64,000 bases of DNA from Flavobacterium sp. (lineage in GTDB: Bacteria; Bacteroidota; Bacteroidia; Flavobacteriales; Flavobacteriaceae), in NCBI RefSeq assembly GCF_004211145.1, contig NZ_SEBS01000003.1, positions 1 through 64,000 on the forward strand, read 5' to 3'. The notes under the pieces are model-generated. The model made no database searches. It was not told where the DNA came from and was given only the letters and a program-made list of their open reading frames with translations. The position numbers and the translations under genes were made by a program. This document shows, in pieces, positions 41,835 to 52,009 of this stretch (positions are counted from its first letter, which is position 1; each line of letters begins with the position of its first letter).

Positions 41835-42019
41835 TTGTATTCGCTGATTTGGTTATCGCCTGATTGCCCGATCGCGTGCGCCTTCTCGAAAAAAACAAGC
41901 GCGCTAAAGTACGCTGAAATTTGCAAATTGCCAAAAAAGCATGTAAGCCTCGCCTGAAATACTGTAACAACGCAAATGCGGTTTTTATTATCTTGTGCCG
42001 CTCAAGCACACCAATACAT

Positions 42020-43330
42020 ATGATTACGCCCGAACTGGATTTGATTGAAAATAGTCGCATGGACGAACTTCGGGAACTCGATATCCTCGATTCACTTACT
42101 GAAAAAGATTACGACGACATAACGAAACTCGCCTCGATCATATGCGAAACGCCGGTTGCGCTGATCAGTTTCGTCGATACGCAGCGACAGTGGTTCAAAT
42201 CGACAATAGGCGTCGACGGTTTGACCGAAACGCCTCGCGAATATTCGTTTTGTTCGATCGCCATCCAAAATCCGACCGAAACTCTGATCGTCGAGGATTC
42301 GCGACTCGATCACCGATTCATGCACAATCCGCTCGTGACGGGCGAAACCGGAATCGTGTTTTACGCAGGCGTGCCGCTCGTGACCCAAAACGGATTCGGG
42401 CTTGGCAGTGTTTGCGTGATCGACAAAAAACCGCGAACGTTGACGTCGGGACAGATCGACGGGCTCCAAATTTTGGCGACACAGATCATGAACCTGCTCG
42501 AACTCCGGAGGGCGAATCTGGGACTGAAGCGAGCCGAAGAAACGCTCGACCGAAGCCTGACCGACCGGACCCGCGAACTCGCCGAGAAAAACCTCGTCCT
42601 CGAGAAAATGAATTCGGAACTCCAGGCGTTCACGTACATTTCGAGCCACGATTTGCAGGAACCGCTTCGGAAAATCCAAACGTTCACGTCCTGGATCATT
42701 GAAAAAGATTCCAAGAATCTGACAGAGAAAGGGCAGGAGTATCTTTTCAAGATCGGACAATCGTCATCGCGAATGAGCACGTTGATCAGCGATTTGCTCA
42801 ACTATTCGCGTGCAACGACCACCGAACGCGTGTTCGAGACGATTTCACTCAGGAAGATCGTCGATCATGTGAAAGAAGATCTCGAGGACGAAATAACCAA
42901 CAAAAATGCGACGATCGAGTTGCTGCGTGATAGCGAAATGCGCATTATTCCGTTTCAATTCCGACAACTTATCTATAATCTCGTGTCGAATTCGCTTAAG
43001 TTTTCACGGCCTGAAGTCGATCCGACAATTACCATATCATCCGAATTCAAGTCGGGAAAAATTTTCAACGACGACAGGTTGACGCCTGAAAAAATGTACC
43101 ACCGCATTTCCATTTCCGACAACGGCATCGGTTTCGACAGCAAATACAGCGAGAAGATTTTCCAATTGTTCCAACGCCTCGGAACGCGCCAGGTCCAGAT
43201 CGGAACGGGAATCGGACTGGCGATCGTCAAGAAAATCGTCGAAAACCACAAAGGCCTGATCGTGGCCGAAAGCGGCGAACTCGAGGGCGCGACATTTCAC
43301 GTCTACATTCCCGAACACATCGAACAATAA
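42020..43330 (+). CDS. GAF-domain sensor histidine kinase
   Basis: A 436-residue cytoplasmic kinase. I use the ATG at 42020 (MITPELDLIE), though the frame is open to 41921. Residues ~20-160 form a GAF domain (VALISFVDTQRQWFKSTIG, FYAGVPLVTQNGFGLGSVCV), then a coiled coil (LTDRTRELAEKNLVLEKM), HisKA with H210 in YISSHDLQEPLRK, and HATPase with DNGIGFDSKYSEKIFQLF and GTGIGLAIVKK. The kinase half is close in text to the six-PAS kinase (16648), so the two belong to the same subfamily. No receiver. The DoxX-like gene follows after three bases. Confidence 0.9.
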   Translation: MITPELDLIENSRMDELRELDILDSLTEKDYDDITKLASIICETPVALISFVDTQRQWFKSTIGVDGLTETPREYSFCSIAIQNPTETLIVEDSRLDHRFMHNPLVTGETGIVFYAGVPLVTQNGFGLGSVCVIDKKPRTLTSGQIDGLQILATQIMNLLELRRANLGLKRAEETLDRSLTDRTRELAEKNLVLEKMNSELQAFTYISSHDLQEPLRKIQTFTSWIIEKDSKNLTEKGQEYLFKIGQSSSRMSTLISDLLNYSRATTTERVFETISLRKIVDHVKEDLEDEITNKNATIELLRDSEMRIIPFQFRQLIYNLVSNSLKFSRPEVDPTITISSEFKSGKIFNDDRLTPEKMYHRISISDNGIGFDSKYSEKIFQLFQRLGTRQVQIGTGIGLAIVKKIVENHKGLIVAESGELEGATFHVYIPEHIEQ

Positions 43331-43333
43331 ATA

Positions 43334-43741
43334 ATGGAAACAGAAAACTACTCAAAACTGCAAAACACGGCGCGGATCATATTGGGCGTAATGATGGTCA
43401 TCGCCGGAACTTCGCATCTCACTTTCGCACGGATCGAGTTTCAGGCGCAAGTCCCGAATTGGGTTCCGATGGACACCGATCTGGTCGTCCTGCTATCGGG
43501 AATCGCCGAAATCGCGTTCGGGCTTTCATTGATTTTCGTCAAAAAATACCGCAAACAAATCGGATGGTTCGGAGCCGCGTTATTCGTCGCCGTCTTTCCC
43601 GGAAACATTGCGCAATACTTGAATCAGTACGACGCTTTCGGCTTAAATTCAGATAGTTTGCGATTCGCGAGATTGTTTTTTCAACCTGTTTTGATTCTGT
43701 GGGTTTTGTGGTCGACGGGAGCGTGGCCCAGGAAGATGTGA
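43334..43741 (+). CDS. DoxX-like membrane protein
   Basis: A 135-residue protein with four predicted membrane helices (TARIILGVMMVIAGTSHLTF, VVLLSGIAEIAFGLSLIFV, IGWFGAALFVAVFPGNIAQY, ARLFFQPVLILWVLW). The spacing and the IAEIAFGL segment suit the DoxX family, small membrane proteins of poorly known redox-related function. It is co-transcribed with the GAF kinase (three-base gap). Its stop codon starts a TGAGATA array that forms a large palindrome with the array of uvrA. Confidence 0.75.
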   Translation: METENYSKLQNTARIILGVMMVIAGTSHLTFARIEFQAQVPNWVPMDTDLVVLLSGIAEIAFGLSLIFVKKYRKQIGWFGAALFVAVFPGNIAQYLNQYDAFGLNSDSLRFARLFFQPVLILWVLWSTGAWPRKM

Positions 43742-43858
43742 GATATGAGTTATTAGATATGAGTATTGAGTATTGAGACGTCTCAATACTCAATACTCAA
43801 TACTCAATACTCAATACTCAATACTCAATACTCAATATTCAATATTCAATACTCAAAA
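43742..43858. repeat. Palindromic heptamer array between DoxX-like gene and uvrA
   Basis: CTCAATA words (period 7) fill 43780-43850, and the reverse complement TATTGAG fills 43742-43779. The segment 43760-43799 is a perfect 40-bp palindrome centred on GAGACGTCTC. The array reaches the uvrA stop codon. Confidence 0.95.
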
Positions 43859-46690
43859 CTAAGAAAGTTCCTTTTTCAAAAACTTCGCCGTATAACTTTT
43901 CTTATCCTTCGCCACTTCCTCAGGTGTTCCTTTCGCGACGACTTTTCCGCCGCCTTGTCCGCCTTCAGGACCGATGTCGATGATGTAGTCGGCGAGTTTG
44001 ATCACGTCCATATTGTGTTCGATGATCAGGATCGTATTGCCTTTGTCGACGAGTTTGTTGATGACTTCCATAAGTACGCGGATGTCTTCGAAATGCAGTC
44101 CGGTCGTGGGTTCGTCCATGATGTAGAACGTGTTTCCGGTGTCTTTTTTTGACAATTCGGTGGCCAGTTTGATGCGTTGTGCTTCGCCTCCTGACAATGT
44201 TGTCGATTGTTGTCCGAGCGTTATATATCCGAGCCCTACGTCTTGTATCGTCTTGACTTTTCTATAAATTTTCGGAATGTTCTCGAAGAAATCAACGGCT
44301 TCGTCGACCGTCATGTTCAACACGTCCGAGACAGATTTTCCTTTATATCGGATTTCCAATGTTTCCCGGTTGAAGCGTTTTCCCTGACAGGTTTCGCATT
44401 CCACGTAAACATCGGGCAAAAAGTTCATCTCGATCGTTCGAACGCCCGAACCTTCGCAGGTTTCGCAACGTCCGCCTTTCACGTTGAAGCTGAAGCGCCC
44501 GGCTTTATAACCACGGATTTGCGCTTCACTCGTCATCGTGAACAAATTCCTGATTTCAGTAAACAAATCCGTGTATGTCGCGGGATTCGAGCGAGGCGTG
44601 CGTCCGATCGGGCTTTGGTCGATGTCGATTACTTTGTCGATATGTTCCAAACCTTCGATCGTCTTGTACGGTTGCGGCTTCTTGACGCCGTTGAAATAAT
44701 ACGCGTTCAAGATCGGATATAATGTCTCGTTGATCAGCGTCGATTTTCCCGATCCTGAAACGCCCGTTACGCAAATCATCTTACCGAGCGGCAATTCGAT
44801 CGACACGTTCTTGAGGTTGTTTCCGGTCGCTCCCGTTAATTTCATGAACTTTCCGTTGCCTTCGCGACGTTTCTTGGGAACCGAAATTTCGCGTTCGCCG
44901 TTCATGTATTGGGCCGTGAGCGTATGTTCCTTGAGCATTTCCTGTGGCGTTCCCGCCGAAATGATTTCGCCGCCATATTTCCCGGCTTTCGGGCCGATAT
45001 CGATCACGTAATCGGCGCGTTCGATCATATCCTTATCGTGTTCGACTACGATTACCGAATTCCCGATGTCGCGCAATTGCTCAAGCGAATGGATCAGTTT
45101 TTCATTGTCGCGTTGGTGCAGTCCGATGCTCGGTTCATCCAAAATATAAAGTACGCCCACGAGTTGCGATCCGATCTGCGTCGCCAAACGGATGCGTTGC
45201 GCTTCACCGCCCGAAAGTGTTCTTGAACTGCGGCTCAACGACAAATATTCCAAGCCGACATTGACCAAGAAGTGCAATCGGTCGCGGATTTCCTTGATGA
45301 TCTCGACGGCGATTATTTTTTGTTTTTCGGTAAGCTTGTCGTCGATTTCCATGAACCATTGAGTGAGATCGGCGATGTCCATGCTTGAAAGTTCGGCTAT
45401 GTTCTTGTCGTTCACGCGGAAATACAGCGCTTCTTTTTTGAGTCGCGTGCCTTCGCAGACGGGACATTTCACCTCGTCCATGAATTCTTTGGCCCAACGG
45501 CGTATCGATGTCGATTCGGTTTCCTCAAATTGGTTTTTGATGAAATTCGAAATGCCTTCAAAATCGATCTTGTATTCTTTCGTGACGCCCGCGGCTTTTG
45601 ATTTGACTTCGAATTTTTCCTTGCCGCCATTGAGGATCACGTCCATCGCTTCGTCCGAAATCTTGTCGATCGGGTCGGTGAGCTTGAACTTGAATTTTTC
45701 GGAAATCGTCTCGAGCTGCTTGAAGATCCAGCTCGATTTATATTCGCCCAAAGGTGCGAAACCGCCTTGTTTGATGGATAGTTTCGGATTCGGGATGATT
45801 TTCTTTACGTTGATTTCGTTGACCGTTCCAAGCCCGTTGCAGTTCGGGCAAGCGCCTTTCGGGGAGTTGAACGAGAACAAGTTCGGTTCCGGGTTCGGAT
45901 ACGAGATTCCCGTAATCGGATCCATTAAAGTACGGCTGAAAAATCGCGCCTCGCCTGAATCCTGATCCAAAACCATCAAAACATCCTCGCCGTGATACAT
46001 CGCGGTCTTGATGCTTTCGGCCAAACGGTTGTCCGTTTCCGGAGTTTCATCGACAGCGATCCGGTCGATCACGATCTCGATGTCGTGGGTTTTGTAACGG
46101 TCGAGTTTCATTCCGGGCAAAATCTCGCGCACTTCGCCATTTACGCGGACGCGCACGAAACCTTGCTTGGCGATTTGCTGGAACAATTCGGCATAATGCC
46201 CTTTCCTGGCGCGGATCACAGGAGCCAAAACGTTGATTCGTTTCCCGTTAAAATCTTTCTTGATGAGATTCTTGATTTGCTCATCACTGTAGCTGACCAT
46301 TTTCTCGCCCGTGTTGTAACTGAACGCGTCGGAACCTCTAGCGTACAAAAGACGCAAAAAATCGTAGATCTCGGTAATCGTCCCGACTGTGGAACGCGGG
46401 CTGCGGCTCGTCGTTTTTTGTTCGATGGCGATCACGGGCGACAATCCGTCGATCTTGTCAACGTCAGGCCGTTCCAATCCGCCCAAAAACTGGCGCGCGT
46501 AAGCTGAAAAAGTTTCTATGTAACGGCGCTGTCCTTCGGCATAAATCGTGTCGAAAGCCAACGATGATTTTCCCGAGCCCGAAAGTCCTGTGATGACCAC
46601 AAGCTTTTCGCGCGGGATGCTGACGTCTATGTTTTTTAGGTTGTGTACGCGTGCGCCGAGCACTTCGATTGTTTCGTCTGTCTTCTGCAT
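43859..46690 (-). CDS. uvrA: Excinuclease ABC subunit A
   Basis: UvrA recognises DNA lesions and loads UvrB in nucleotide excision repair. The frame is open to 46831, but the ATG at 46690 ([20 protein letters not shown]) is the family start. Visible: Walker [15 protein letters not shown] and [17 protein letters not shown] signatures [12 protein letters not shown] and [12 protein letters not shown], zinc-finger pairs [25 protein letters not shown] and CETCQGKRF. Length 943 is normal. A -7 box (TACCTTTG, minus strand) at 46716-46723 has a TTG 22 bp further upstream. Confidence 0.96.
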   Translation of the reverse strand: MQKTDETIEVLGARVHNLKNIDVSIPREKLVVITGLSGSGKSSLAFDTIYAEGQRRYIETFSAYARQFLGGLERPDVDKIDGLSPVIAIEQKTTSRSPRSTVGTITEIYDFLRLLYARGSDAFSYNTGEKMVSYSDEQIKNLIKKDFNGKRINVLAPVIRARKGHYAELFQQIAKQGFVRVRVNGEVREILPGMKLDRYKTHDIEIVIDRIAVDETPETDNRLAESIKTAMYHGEDVLMVLDQDSGEARFFSRTLMDPITGISYPNPEPNLFSFNSPKGACPNCNGLGTVNEINVKKIIPNPKLSIKQGGFAPLGEYKSSWIFKQLETISEKFKFKLTDPIDKISDEAMDVILNGGKEKFEVKSKAAGVTKEYKIDFEGISNFIKNQFEETESTSIRRWAKEFMDEVKCPVCEGTRLKKEALYFRVNDKNIAELSSMDIADLTQWFMEIDDKLTEKQKIIAVEIIKEIRDRLHFLVNVGLEYLSLSRSSRTLSGGEAQRIRLATQIGSQLVGVLYILDEPSIGLHQRDNEKLIHSLEQLRDIGNSVIVVEHDKDMIERADYVIDIGPKAGKYGGEIISAGTPQEMLKEHTLTAQYMNGEREISVPKKRREGNGKFMKLTGATGNNLKNVSIELPLGKMICVTGVSGSGKSTLINETLYPILNAYYFNGVKKPQPYKTIEGLEHIDKVIDIDQSPIGRTPRSNPATYTDLFTEIRNLFTMTSEAQIRGYKAGRFSFNVKGGRCETCEGSGVRTIEMNFLPDVYVECETCQGKRFNRETLEIRYKGKSVSDVLNMTVDEAVDFFENIPKIYRKVKTIQDVGLGYITLGQQSTTLSGGEAQRIKLATELSKKDTGNTFYIMDEPTTGLHFEDIRVLMEVINKLVDKGNTILIIEHNMDVIKLADYIIDIGPEGGQGGGKVVAKGTPEEVAKDKKSYTAKFLKKELS

Positions 46691-46764
46691 AAATTCCTTC
46701 GCGGATTCAAAGGTGCAAAGGTACGATTTTGTGACGATTTGTTGGCAAGGATATGTTAATAAAA

Positions 46765-47047
46765 GTGCCTGAGAACCTGAGTACCTGAGTGCCTGAGTTC
46801 GTTTTCGGAAAATGGCAGAATTCGATTTCAATCGGCTTTTGAATCACTCAATTGTCGGTCAACAAAGAGCTATAAATGTATAAAAAGAGTCAAAGTTTCA
46901 AATAAAAGCTTTTCCATTTTGTAATTTCCACTCAAGCACTCAAGCACTCAAGCACTCAAGCACTCAAGCACTCAAGCACTCAAGCACTCAAGCACTCAAG
47001 CACTCAAGCACAGCACTCAGGCACTCAGGCACTCAGGTACTCAGGCA
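46765..47047. repeat. GCACTCAA octamer array with mirrored flank
   Basis: At least 13 GCACTCAA/GCACTCAG words fill 46930-47049. A shorter mirrored array (GTGCCTGAG, GTACCTGAG words) lies at 46765-46797 and matches the right end for 22 bp in inverted orientation. The gap contains nothing else I recognise. The right array abuts the stop codon of the ClC gene. Confidence 0.92.
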
Positions 47048-48868
47048 CTACTCAATCACCATCTGCTTCAACTGCTCCCGATACGCCTCAAGCACATTAA
47101 CTTCACTCAAAAGCCCGAAATATTTCCCGTTTTTAAGCACTGGCAATGTCTTGATTCCAAGGGTTTCGAACTTATCGACCGCGATCGCGATGCCGTCTTC
47201 AAGCAAAATCACTTCGGGCGCAGGCTCGATGATTTCCGACAGCGTCGTGAATTTCACGCGGAATTGATTGAAAATGATCGGTCGGATCGCATCGAGGCTC
47301 ACGATGCCGAGTAAATTGAATTTCTCATCGAGCACGGGAAAAATTTCCTGTTTGGTTTCCTGAAGATATCCGATGAGCGTTTCCATAGAATCGTCGGGTT
47401 TAAGCCATTTCGCGTCGTGGTTCACGAGTTTGAGGATGTCGATGCTGAGCAATATATTCTTGTCTTTGTCGGACGTGAAAACTTCGCCCTTGTCGGCCAG
47501 ATGTTTGACGTCCATCGAATGTTTTTCAAACGATTTTGCGACCGCGTAACTTATGGACGAAACGATCATCAACGGTACCATCAAATCGTAACCGCCCGTG
47601 ATTTCCCCGATAAGGAAGATCGCGGTCAAAGGTGCATGGAACAATCCGCTGAGAATTCCGGCCATTCCGACGATCGTGAAATTCCCCACGGGAAGCACGT
47701 GCGTCCAGCCCAGCAAGTTAAAGAACTTCGACACGAAAAAACCAAGGTAGGAACCCACGAAGAGAGAAGGAGCGAAGTTGCCGCCGTTTCCTCCGCTGCC
47801 GAGCGTCAATCCCGTCGCGAACGCCTTAAGCAACATCGTCGCGCCAAGGAAAACAAGCAGAACCCATTCGTTGTCCTGAAATTTCTCAAGCAGCGTATTG
47901 TCGAGCAACACGCGTGGATTGTCGTTGCTGAGTGTTTTTATGCTCTCATAACCTTCGCCGAAAAGTTGCGGGAAAAAGAAAATCAGCACCCCGAGTAAAG
48001 TCGCTCCGAACAATGCGCGCTTATACGCCTTGTTCTTGAATCGGCTGAAAAATTTCTCGACGCGCTGGAAATTTTTCGCGTGGTACAACGAGATGAATCC
48101 CGCGAGAATGCCGAGCAAAACATAAAAAGGAATGTTCCGGTAATCAAAATGCTGTTGCTGCTTGAACGACAAAAGCACTTCTTCGTTCAATAAAATCGTC
48201 GAGACCAATGCGCCCGTAGCCGCCGAGATGATGATCGGGACGAAAGCCGAAATCGTGACATCGGTCAAAACGACTTCGATCGCGAACAAAACGCCTGCAA
48301 TCGGCGCGTTAAAAGCGGCTCCGATTCCAGCCGCGACGCCGCAGGCCAAAAGTAGCAATCGGTCTTTTTGCGACAATCTATATTTCTGGGCGAAGTTCGA
48401 ACCGATCGCGGCTCCCGTGATCGTAATCGGGCTTTCGAGTCCCGCTGATCCACCGAGTCCGACTGTAAGTGAACTCGTTACGATTTGCGCGTACATCTGT
48501 TTTCGCGGCAAAATCCCACCTTTTTTGGCGACGGCGTATAGAATGCGCGAACTTCCTTTTTCGAGGCTTCCGCCAAGGAAATTCCGAATCACGAAAACCG
48601 TAAGTAAAATACCGATGATCGGGAAAATCGAGTTCACGTACGGAAGCTTGAGGTAAACGTTCAGGTTGGTCGCGAAAACGAAAACGTAATGCGCGAAACT
48701 TTTTAGGATGATAACCGCGATCGCGCAGCTGAACGCCACGACCACGCACGCCAAATACATGAAATGCCGTTCCGACAACATGGTTTTCGCGATGAAGAAC
48801 AACCGCTCGAACTGGCGGGAAATCTTCCTCAAAAAAAGCAAAAACGACGAAATTTTCTTAGCTGGCAT
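47048..48868 (-). CDS. ClC-type chloride channel/transporter with CBS domains
   Basis: A 606-residue ClC protein that moves chloride, as a channel or in exchange for protons. The N-terminal ~430 residues hold ~11 membrane segments with the ClC signatures GGSAGLESP (the gating-glutamate motif GxExP), GAAFNAPIAGVLFAIE and GGNGGNFAPSLF (GxFxP). After it comes a pair of CBS domains (~445-600; LVNHDAKWLKPDDSMETLIG, IKTLPVLKNGKYFGLLS) that usually bind nucleotides. The N-terminus is positively charged and cytoplasmic. Single gene; the stop is followed by the GCACTCAA array. Confidence 0.93.
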   Translation of the reverse strand: MPAKKISSFLLFLRKISRQFERLFFIAKTMLSERHFMYLACVVVAFSCAIAVIILKSFAHYVFVFATNLNVYLKLPYVNSIFPIIGILLTVFVIRNFLGGSLEKGSSRILYAVAKKGGILPRKQMYAQIVTSSLTVGLGGSAGLESPITITGAAIGSNFAQKYRLSQKDRLLLLACGVAAGIGAAFNAPIAGVLFAIEVVLTDVTISAFVPIIISAATGALVSTILLNEEVLLSFKQQQHFDYRNIPFYVLLGILAGFISLYHAKNFQRVEKFFSRFKNKAYKRALFGATLLGVLIFFFPQLFGEGYESIKTLSNDNPRVLLDNTLLEKFQDNEWVLLVFLGATMLLKAFATGLTLGSGGNGGNFAPSLFVGSYLGFFVSKFFNLLGWTHVLPVGNFTIVGMAGILSGLFHAPLTAIFLIGEITGGYDLMVPLMIVSSISYAVAKSFEKHSMDVKHLADKGEVFTSDKDKNILLSIDILKLVNHDAKWLKPDDSMETLIGYLQETKQEIFPVLDEKFNLLGIVSLDAIRPIIFNQFRVKFTTLSEIIEPAPEVILLEDGIAIAVDKFETLGIKTLPVLKNGKYFGLLSEVNVLEAYREQLKQMVIE

Positions 48869-48927
48869 GGATATTTTTTACGGACGGCTAAAATACGCCA
48901 TCGCACAAAGAAATCACAGCAAAATGG

Positions 48928-49593
48928 TTATAAATTTTTGAGGGCTTCACGTTTGCTTAACGGTGAAAGTTCGGTTTTAAAGACGAAATCCTTTACCGAA
49001 TCCGGATCGGTTTTCGCGTATTCCCGCAACGCCCAACCGATCGCTTTCCCGATAAAAAACTCCTTGGTATGGGCATGTTTGGCACATTCGTGAAATAATA
49101 TAACGGCATCGGTTTGGCGTTTATAGCCCAATTGGAACAAGATCGCGGAACGATTCAGCCACATATTTTCGGAATCTGAAAACCGCGAGATGACGTTCGA
49201 TGTCTGATCCGGAAACGCCAAAAGATAGTTTCCTAAAATATGCTTCGCCAGAAAATCGACCGAATCCCACCAGCTTTTCGTCGCAATCAGTTTTTCGATG
49301 AGCACCGAATCGCCTTTCTCAAACTTGCGCCTTATTTCTTTTTGCAGGATTTCCATCGCGCAATACTGGAATTCGCGCTCGGGTTTTTTGAAAAGTTCAA
49401 GCGTGACTTGTCGGAAATCGGATTTGATTTCATCGGAATGTTTGAGCCAAATCGGCTTGAGCAACGCCTTTCGCCTTTCGTTTTTGATGCCTAGAAACGG
49501 AAACAGGTTTTTCATGTAGGCTTGCATCGGGACAGCGGTTTCGTCCGAAGCATTTTTTCGTAAAACAAACTCAAGTTCGTCGATGAATTTCAT
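48928..49593 (-). CDS. AlkD-like DNA alkylation repair protein
   Basis: A 221-residue all-helical HEAT-like protein of the AlkD/AlkC family, glycosylases that remove cationic alkylated bases without base flipping. The first ATG is at 49593; the frame opens with a TTG three codons earlier. Family text: MKNLFPFLGIKNERRKALLK, EFQYCAMEILQKEIRR, KSWWDSVDFLAKHILGNYL, MWLNRSAILFQLGYK, FFIGKAIGWALREYAKTDP. The WWDSVD motif carries the catalytic Asp and Trp residues of AlkD. It comes directly after the secreted protein gene at 49599. Confidence 0.9.
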   Translation of the reverse strand: MKFIDELEFVLRKNASDETAVPMQAYMKNLFPFLGIKNERRKALLKPIWLKHSDEIKSDFRQVTLELFKKPEREFQYCAMEILQKEIRRKFEKGDSVLIEKLIATKSWWDSVDFLAKHILGNYLLAFPDQTSNVISRFSDSENMWLNRSAILFQLGYKRQTDAVILFHECAKHAHTKEFFIGKAIGWALREYAKTDPDSVKDFVFKTELSPLSKREALKNL

Positions 49594-49598
49594 GGCCT

Positions 49599-50255
49599 TC
49601 AAAGTTCTTTTGACAATTCCAAAAGCACGTCCAACATCCTTTTGCTTTTTAGCGAAATGTTGTACTCGAAATTCAGGTTTGTTTTCCCGTCGGATTCCTT
49701 TAATATGTCAAGCTCGTTGAATTTTTTAACAAGATTGGTTTTGGCGTCCACGATTGAGAATTCCCAGGAAATGCCGTCATGCCTGACGATTGATAAAGAT
49801 TTTTCTTTGCTTTGATCGTAATAAGTGAACAGTTTCGTTTTTTCAGATTCGAATCGTTTTTTATCGCCGAAATAAAATTGCCACAGGTCGATTTCACCTA
49901 AATCTACAGCGACCGAATTTCCGCAATAGTCAAATCGCTTACCAAAAGTCTTGTCGTCGGCCAGCCAAAAAAAGTAGATCGTTCTGGGTTCGATGCAACA
50001 GCACGGACTTTTCCTGAACTGTTCTGTCGTGAATCCGAAAGAATATCCCAAACTCCGTTGTTCGAATAAACAATAAAGGGTAACGTCATTTTCAATCAAA
50101 CTGTGCGTGAAAATCTGTACATTCTTTTCAAACGCCGATTCGATTTCGGCAAATTTTGCAACGATCGTATCTGAACGTGTCTGGCAAACGCAGTTCATCG
50201 TCGTCGAAACGAGCAAAAAAAGGAAAATTTCTTTAATCTTCTGCGAATATATCAT
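49599..50255 (-). CDS. Hypothetical exported protein
   Basis: A 218-residue protein not recognised. An N-terminal hydrophobic segment (IFLFLLVSTTMNCVCQ) is probably a signal peptide; TMNC could be a weak lipobox. The mature part has paired cysteines (SPCCCIEPRT), aromatic-rich strands (LGYSFGFTTEQF, IDLWQFYFGD) and a C-terminal helix. Its stop lies just before the AlkD start, so the two may be co-transcribed, but no functional link is visible. Confidence 0.65.
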   Translation of the reverse strand: MIYSQKIKEIFLFLLVSTTMNCVCQTRSDTIVAKFAEIESAFEKNVQIFTHSLIENDVTLYCLFEQRSLGYSFGFTTEQFRKSPCCCIEPRTIYFFWLADDKTFGKRFDYCGNSVAVDLGEIDLWQFYFGDKKRFESEKTKLFTYYDQSKEKSLSIVRHDGISWEFSIVDAKTNLVKKFNELDILKESDGKTNLNFEYNISLKSKRMLDVLLELSKEL

Positions 50256-50341
50256 TCAGTTCTTTATAATCTTTAACTGATTTGTTTCGAACGCCTAACT
50301 CACTATCGATCTTAATTTTTCAAACTCCCAATCCAAAAAAT

Positions 50342-52009
50342 CTAAAATCCAACAGCCGAATCGTCGCCACGGCCATCAGCGCCACTTTCGCGTTTCCCCC
50401 CGGGCCCGATCTTGATCGCGTCGACCTTTCCCAAAACCGACCAAAATCGCTGGTCAATCTCATAACCTTTGGATTTGAGCGCGTCTATGATTTTCAGATC
50501 GAAACGATCCGGTTCCATGATAACCAGATCAGGCAACCATTGGTGATGGAAACGCGGCTGGTCGACCGCCTTTTGCATCGGCATATCGAATTCGTATACA
50601 TTCAAAATCGTCTGCAAAACTGACGTGATGATCGTCGATCCTCCGGGCGAACCCAGCAACATAAAGAGTTTTCCGTCTTTTTCGACGATCGTGGGCGTCA
50701 TCGAACTCAGCATGCGTTTTCTGGGCGCGATGCTGTTGGCCTTAGTTCCCGTGAGTCCGAACATATTCGGGCTTCCGGGTTTCGCGCTGAAATCGTCCAT
50801 CTCGTTATTGAGGAAAAAGCCGAGTTCGTCGCAATACAGTTTCGATCCGAAGGCGCCGTTCAATGTCGTGGTCACCGCGACCGCGTTTCCTTTGTCATCT
50901 ACGATGGAAAAATGCGTCGTCTCGTCGCTTTCTGAAAATACGATGTCGCCATGCGAAACGTCACTCGATTTCGTCGCCTTTTCAAAACTGAAATCCTTCA
51001 TCCGATTTTTGAGATACGCCTTGTCTTGCATCTCATTAAGAGGAAGTTGCAGGAAATCGGGATCGCCCAAGAAATGATTCCTGTCGGCGTATGAACGGCG
51101 CTCGGCCTCGACCAGCAACTGGATGAATTTGGTCGAGTTGTGTCCGAGTTTTTTCACGTCGTACGGTTCGATCATAGCCAAAATCTGCTGCAGACAAATC
51201 CCGCCGCTGCTTGGCGGGCCCATCGTGACGATATCGAGTTTCCTGTATTTGAACTTCAACGGATCGCGCCATTTGGTTTCGTATGCAGCGAGATCGTCGA
51301 TCGTCATGATTCCGCCTTTTTTGGAAATGTGCGCCACGAGTTTTTGAGCGGTTTCGCCTCGGTAGAATTCAGTGCGTCCATTCTGTGAAATGCGTTCCAA
51401 AGTTTCGGCAAGCGCGTTATATTTTATAGTATCGCCAGTTTTAAAAGGCTGGGCGAGAAGCGTCTCTTTGCCGTTTAACCGCACGATGTCGTTATGGTAT
51501 TCCTGCAGGTGTTCAAAATCGTGCTTGGTCACGACGACGCCTTTCCTCGCAAGCGCGATCGCGGGCGCGAATAGTTTTTCGATAGGCAGCGAACCGAACT
51601 TGGCGTGCACGTCGAACAAGGCCGCGACCGAACCCGGAACACCGATTGACAGCGCGCTTTCAGTGCTTTTTCCTTCGATCACGTTTCCGTTCGCATCGAG
51701 GAACATATCGCGTGATGCTTTGATCGGGGCGACTTCGCGAAAGTCGAGCGTGCCCGTTTTTCCATCGGCCATCCTATAAACCATGAAACCTCCGCCGCTG
51801 ATGTTTCCCGCATACGGATACGCGACGGCGAGCGCCAATTGTGTCGCGATCATAGCATCGAACGCGTTACCGCCTTGTTTTATGATATCGGATCCGATTT
51901 GCGAAGCCTCGACGCGAGCCGAAACGACCATCGCTTTCGACGCGGTCTTTGTGGTTTGAGAAAAAAGTAGGGTCGGGAATAATAAGAAAACCAGGATTTT
52001 CCGCATCAT
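50342..52009 (-). CDS. ggt: Gamma-glutamyltransferase
   Basis: A 555-residue exported Ntn-hydrolase that cleaves gamma-glutamyl bonds of glutathione and related peptides. The start ATG at 52007-52009 overlaps the stop of the ACP phosphodiesterase gene (ATGA). Signal peptide MMRKILVFLLFPTLLFSQ, then GGNAFDAMIATQLALAV and GNISGGGFMVYR. Autocleavage before the nucleophile T364 (in ETTHFSIVDD) would give the large and small subunits; the small subunit has MSSMTPTIV and GSPGGSTIITSVLQ. The presence of bacillithiol-type proteins suggests a thiol-metabolism role, but this is speculative. Confidence 0.94.
   Translation of the reverse strand: MMRKILVFLLFPTLLFSQTTKTASKAMVVSARVEASQIGSDIIKQGGNAFDAMIATQLALAVAYPYAGNISGGGFMVYRMADGKTGTLDFREVAPIKASRDMFLDANGNVIEGKSTESALSIGVPGSVAALFDVHAKFGSLPIEKLFAPAIALARKGVVVTKHDFEHLQEYHNDIVRLNGKETLLAQPFKTGDTIKYNALAETLERISQNGRTEFYRGETAQKLVAHISKKGGIMTIDDLAAYETKWRDPLKFKYRKLDIVTMGPPSSGGICLQQILAMIEPYDVKKLGHNSTKFIQLLVEAERRSYADRNHFLGDPDFLQLPLNEMQDKAYLKNRMKDFSFEKATKSSDVSHGDIVFSESDETTHFSIVDDKGNAVAVTTTLNGAFGSKLYCDELGFFLNNEMDDFSAKPGSPNMFGLTGTKANSIAPRKRMLSSMTPTIVEKDGKLFMLLGSPGGSTIITSVLQTILNVYEFDMPMQKAVDQPRFHHQWLPDLVIMEPDRFDLKIIDALKSKGYEIDQRFWSVLGKVDAIKIGPGGKRESGADGRGDDSAVGF

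Noticed and set aside
46930..47049. Possible CRISPR array
   Set aside because: The units are 8 bp and directly adjacent, with no 30-bp spacers, no longer repeat and no cas genes in the window.
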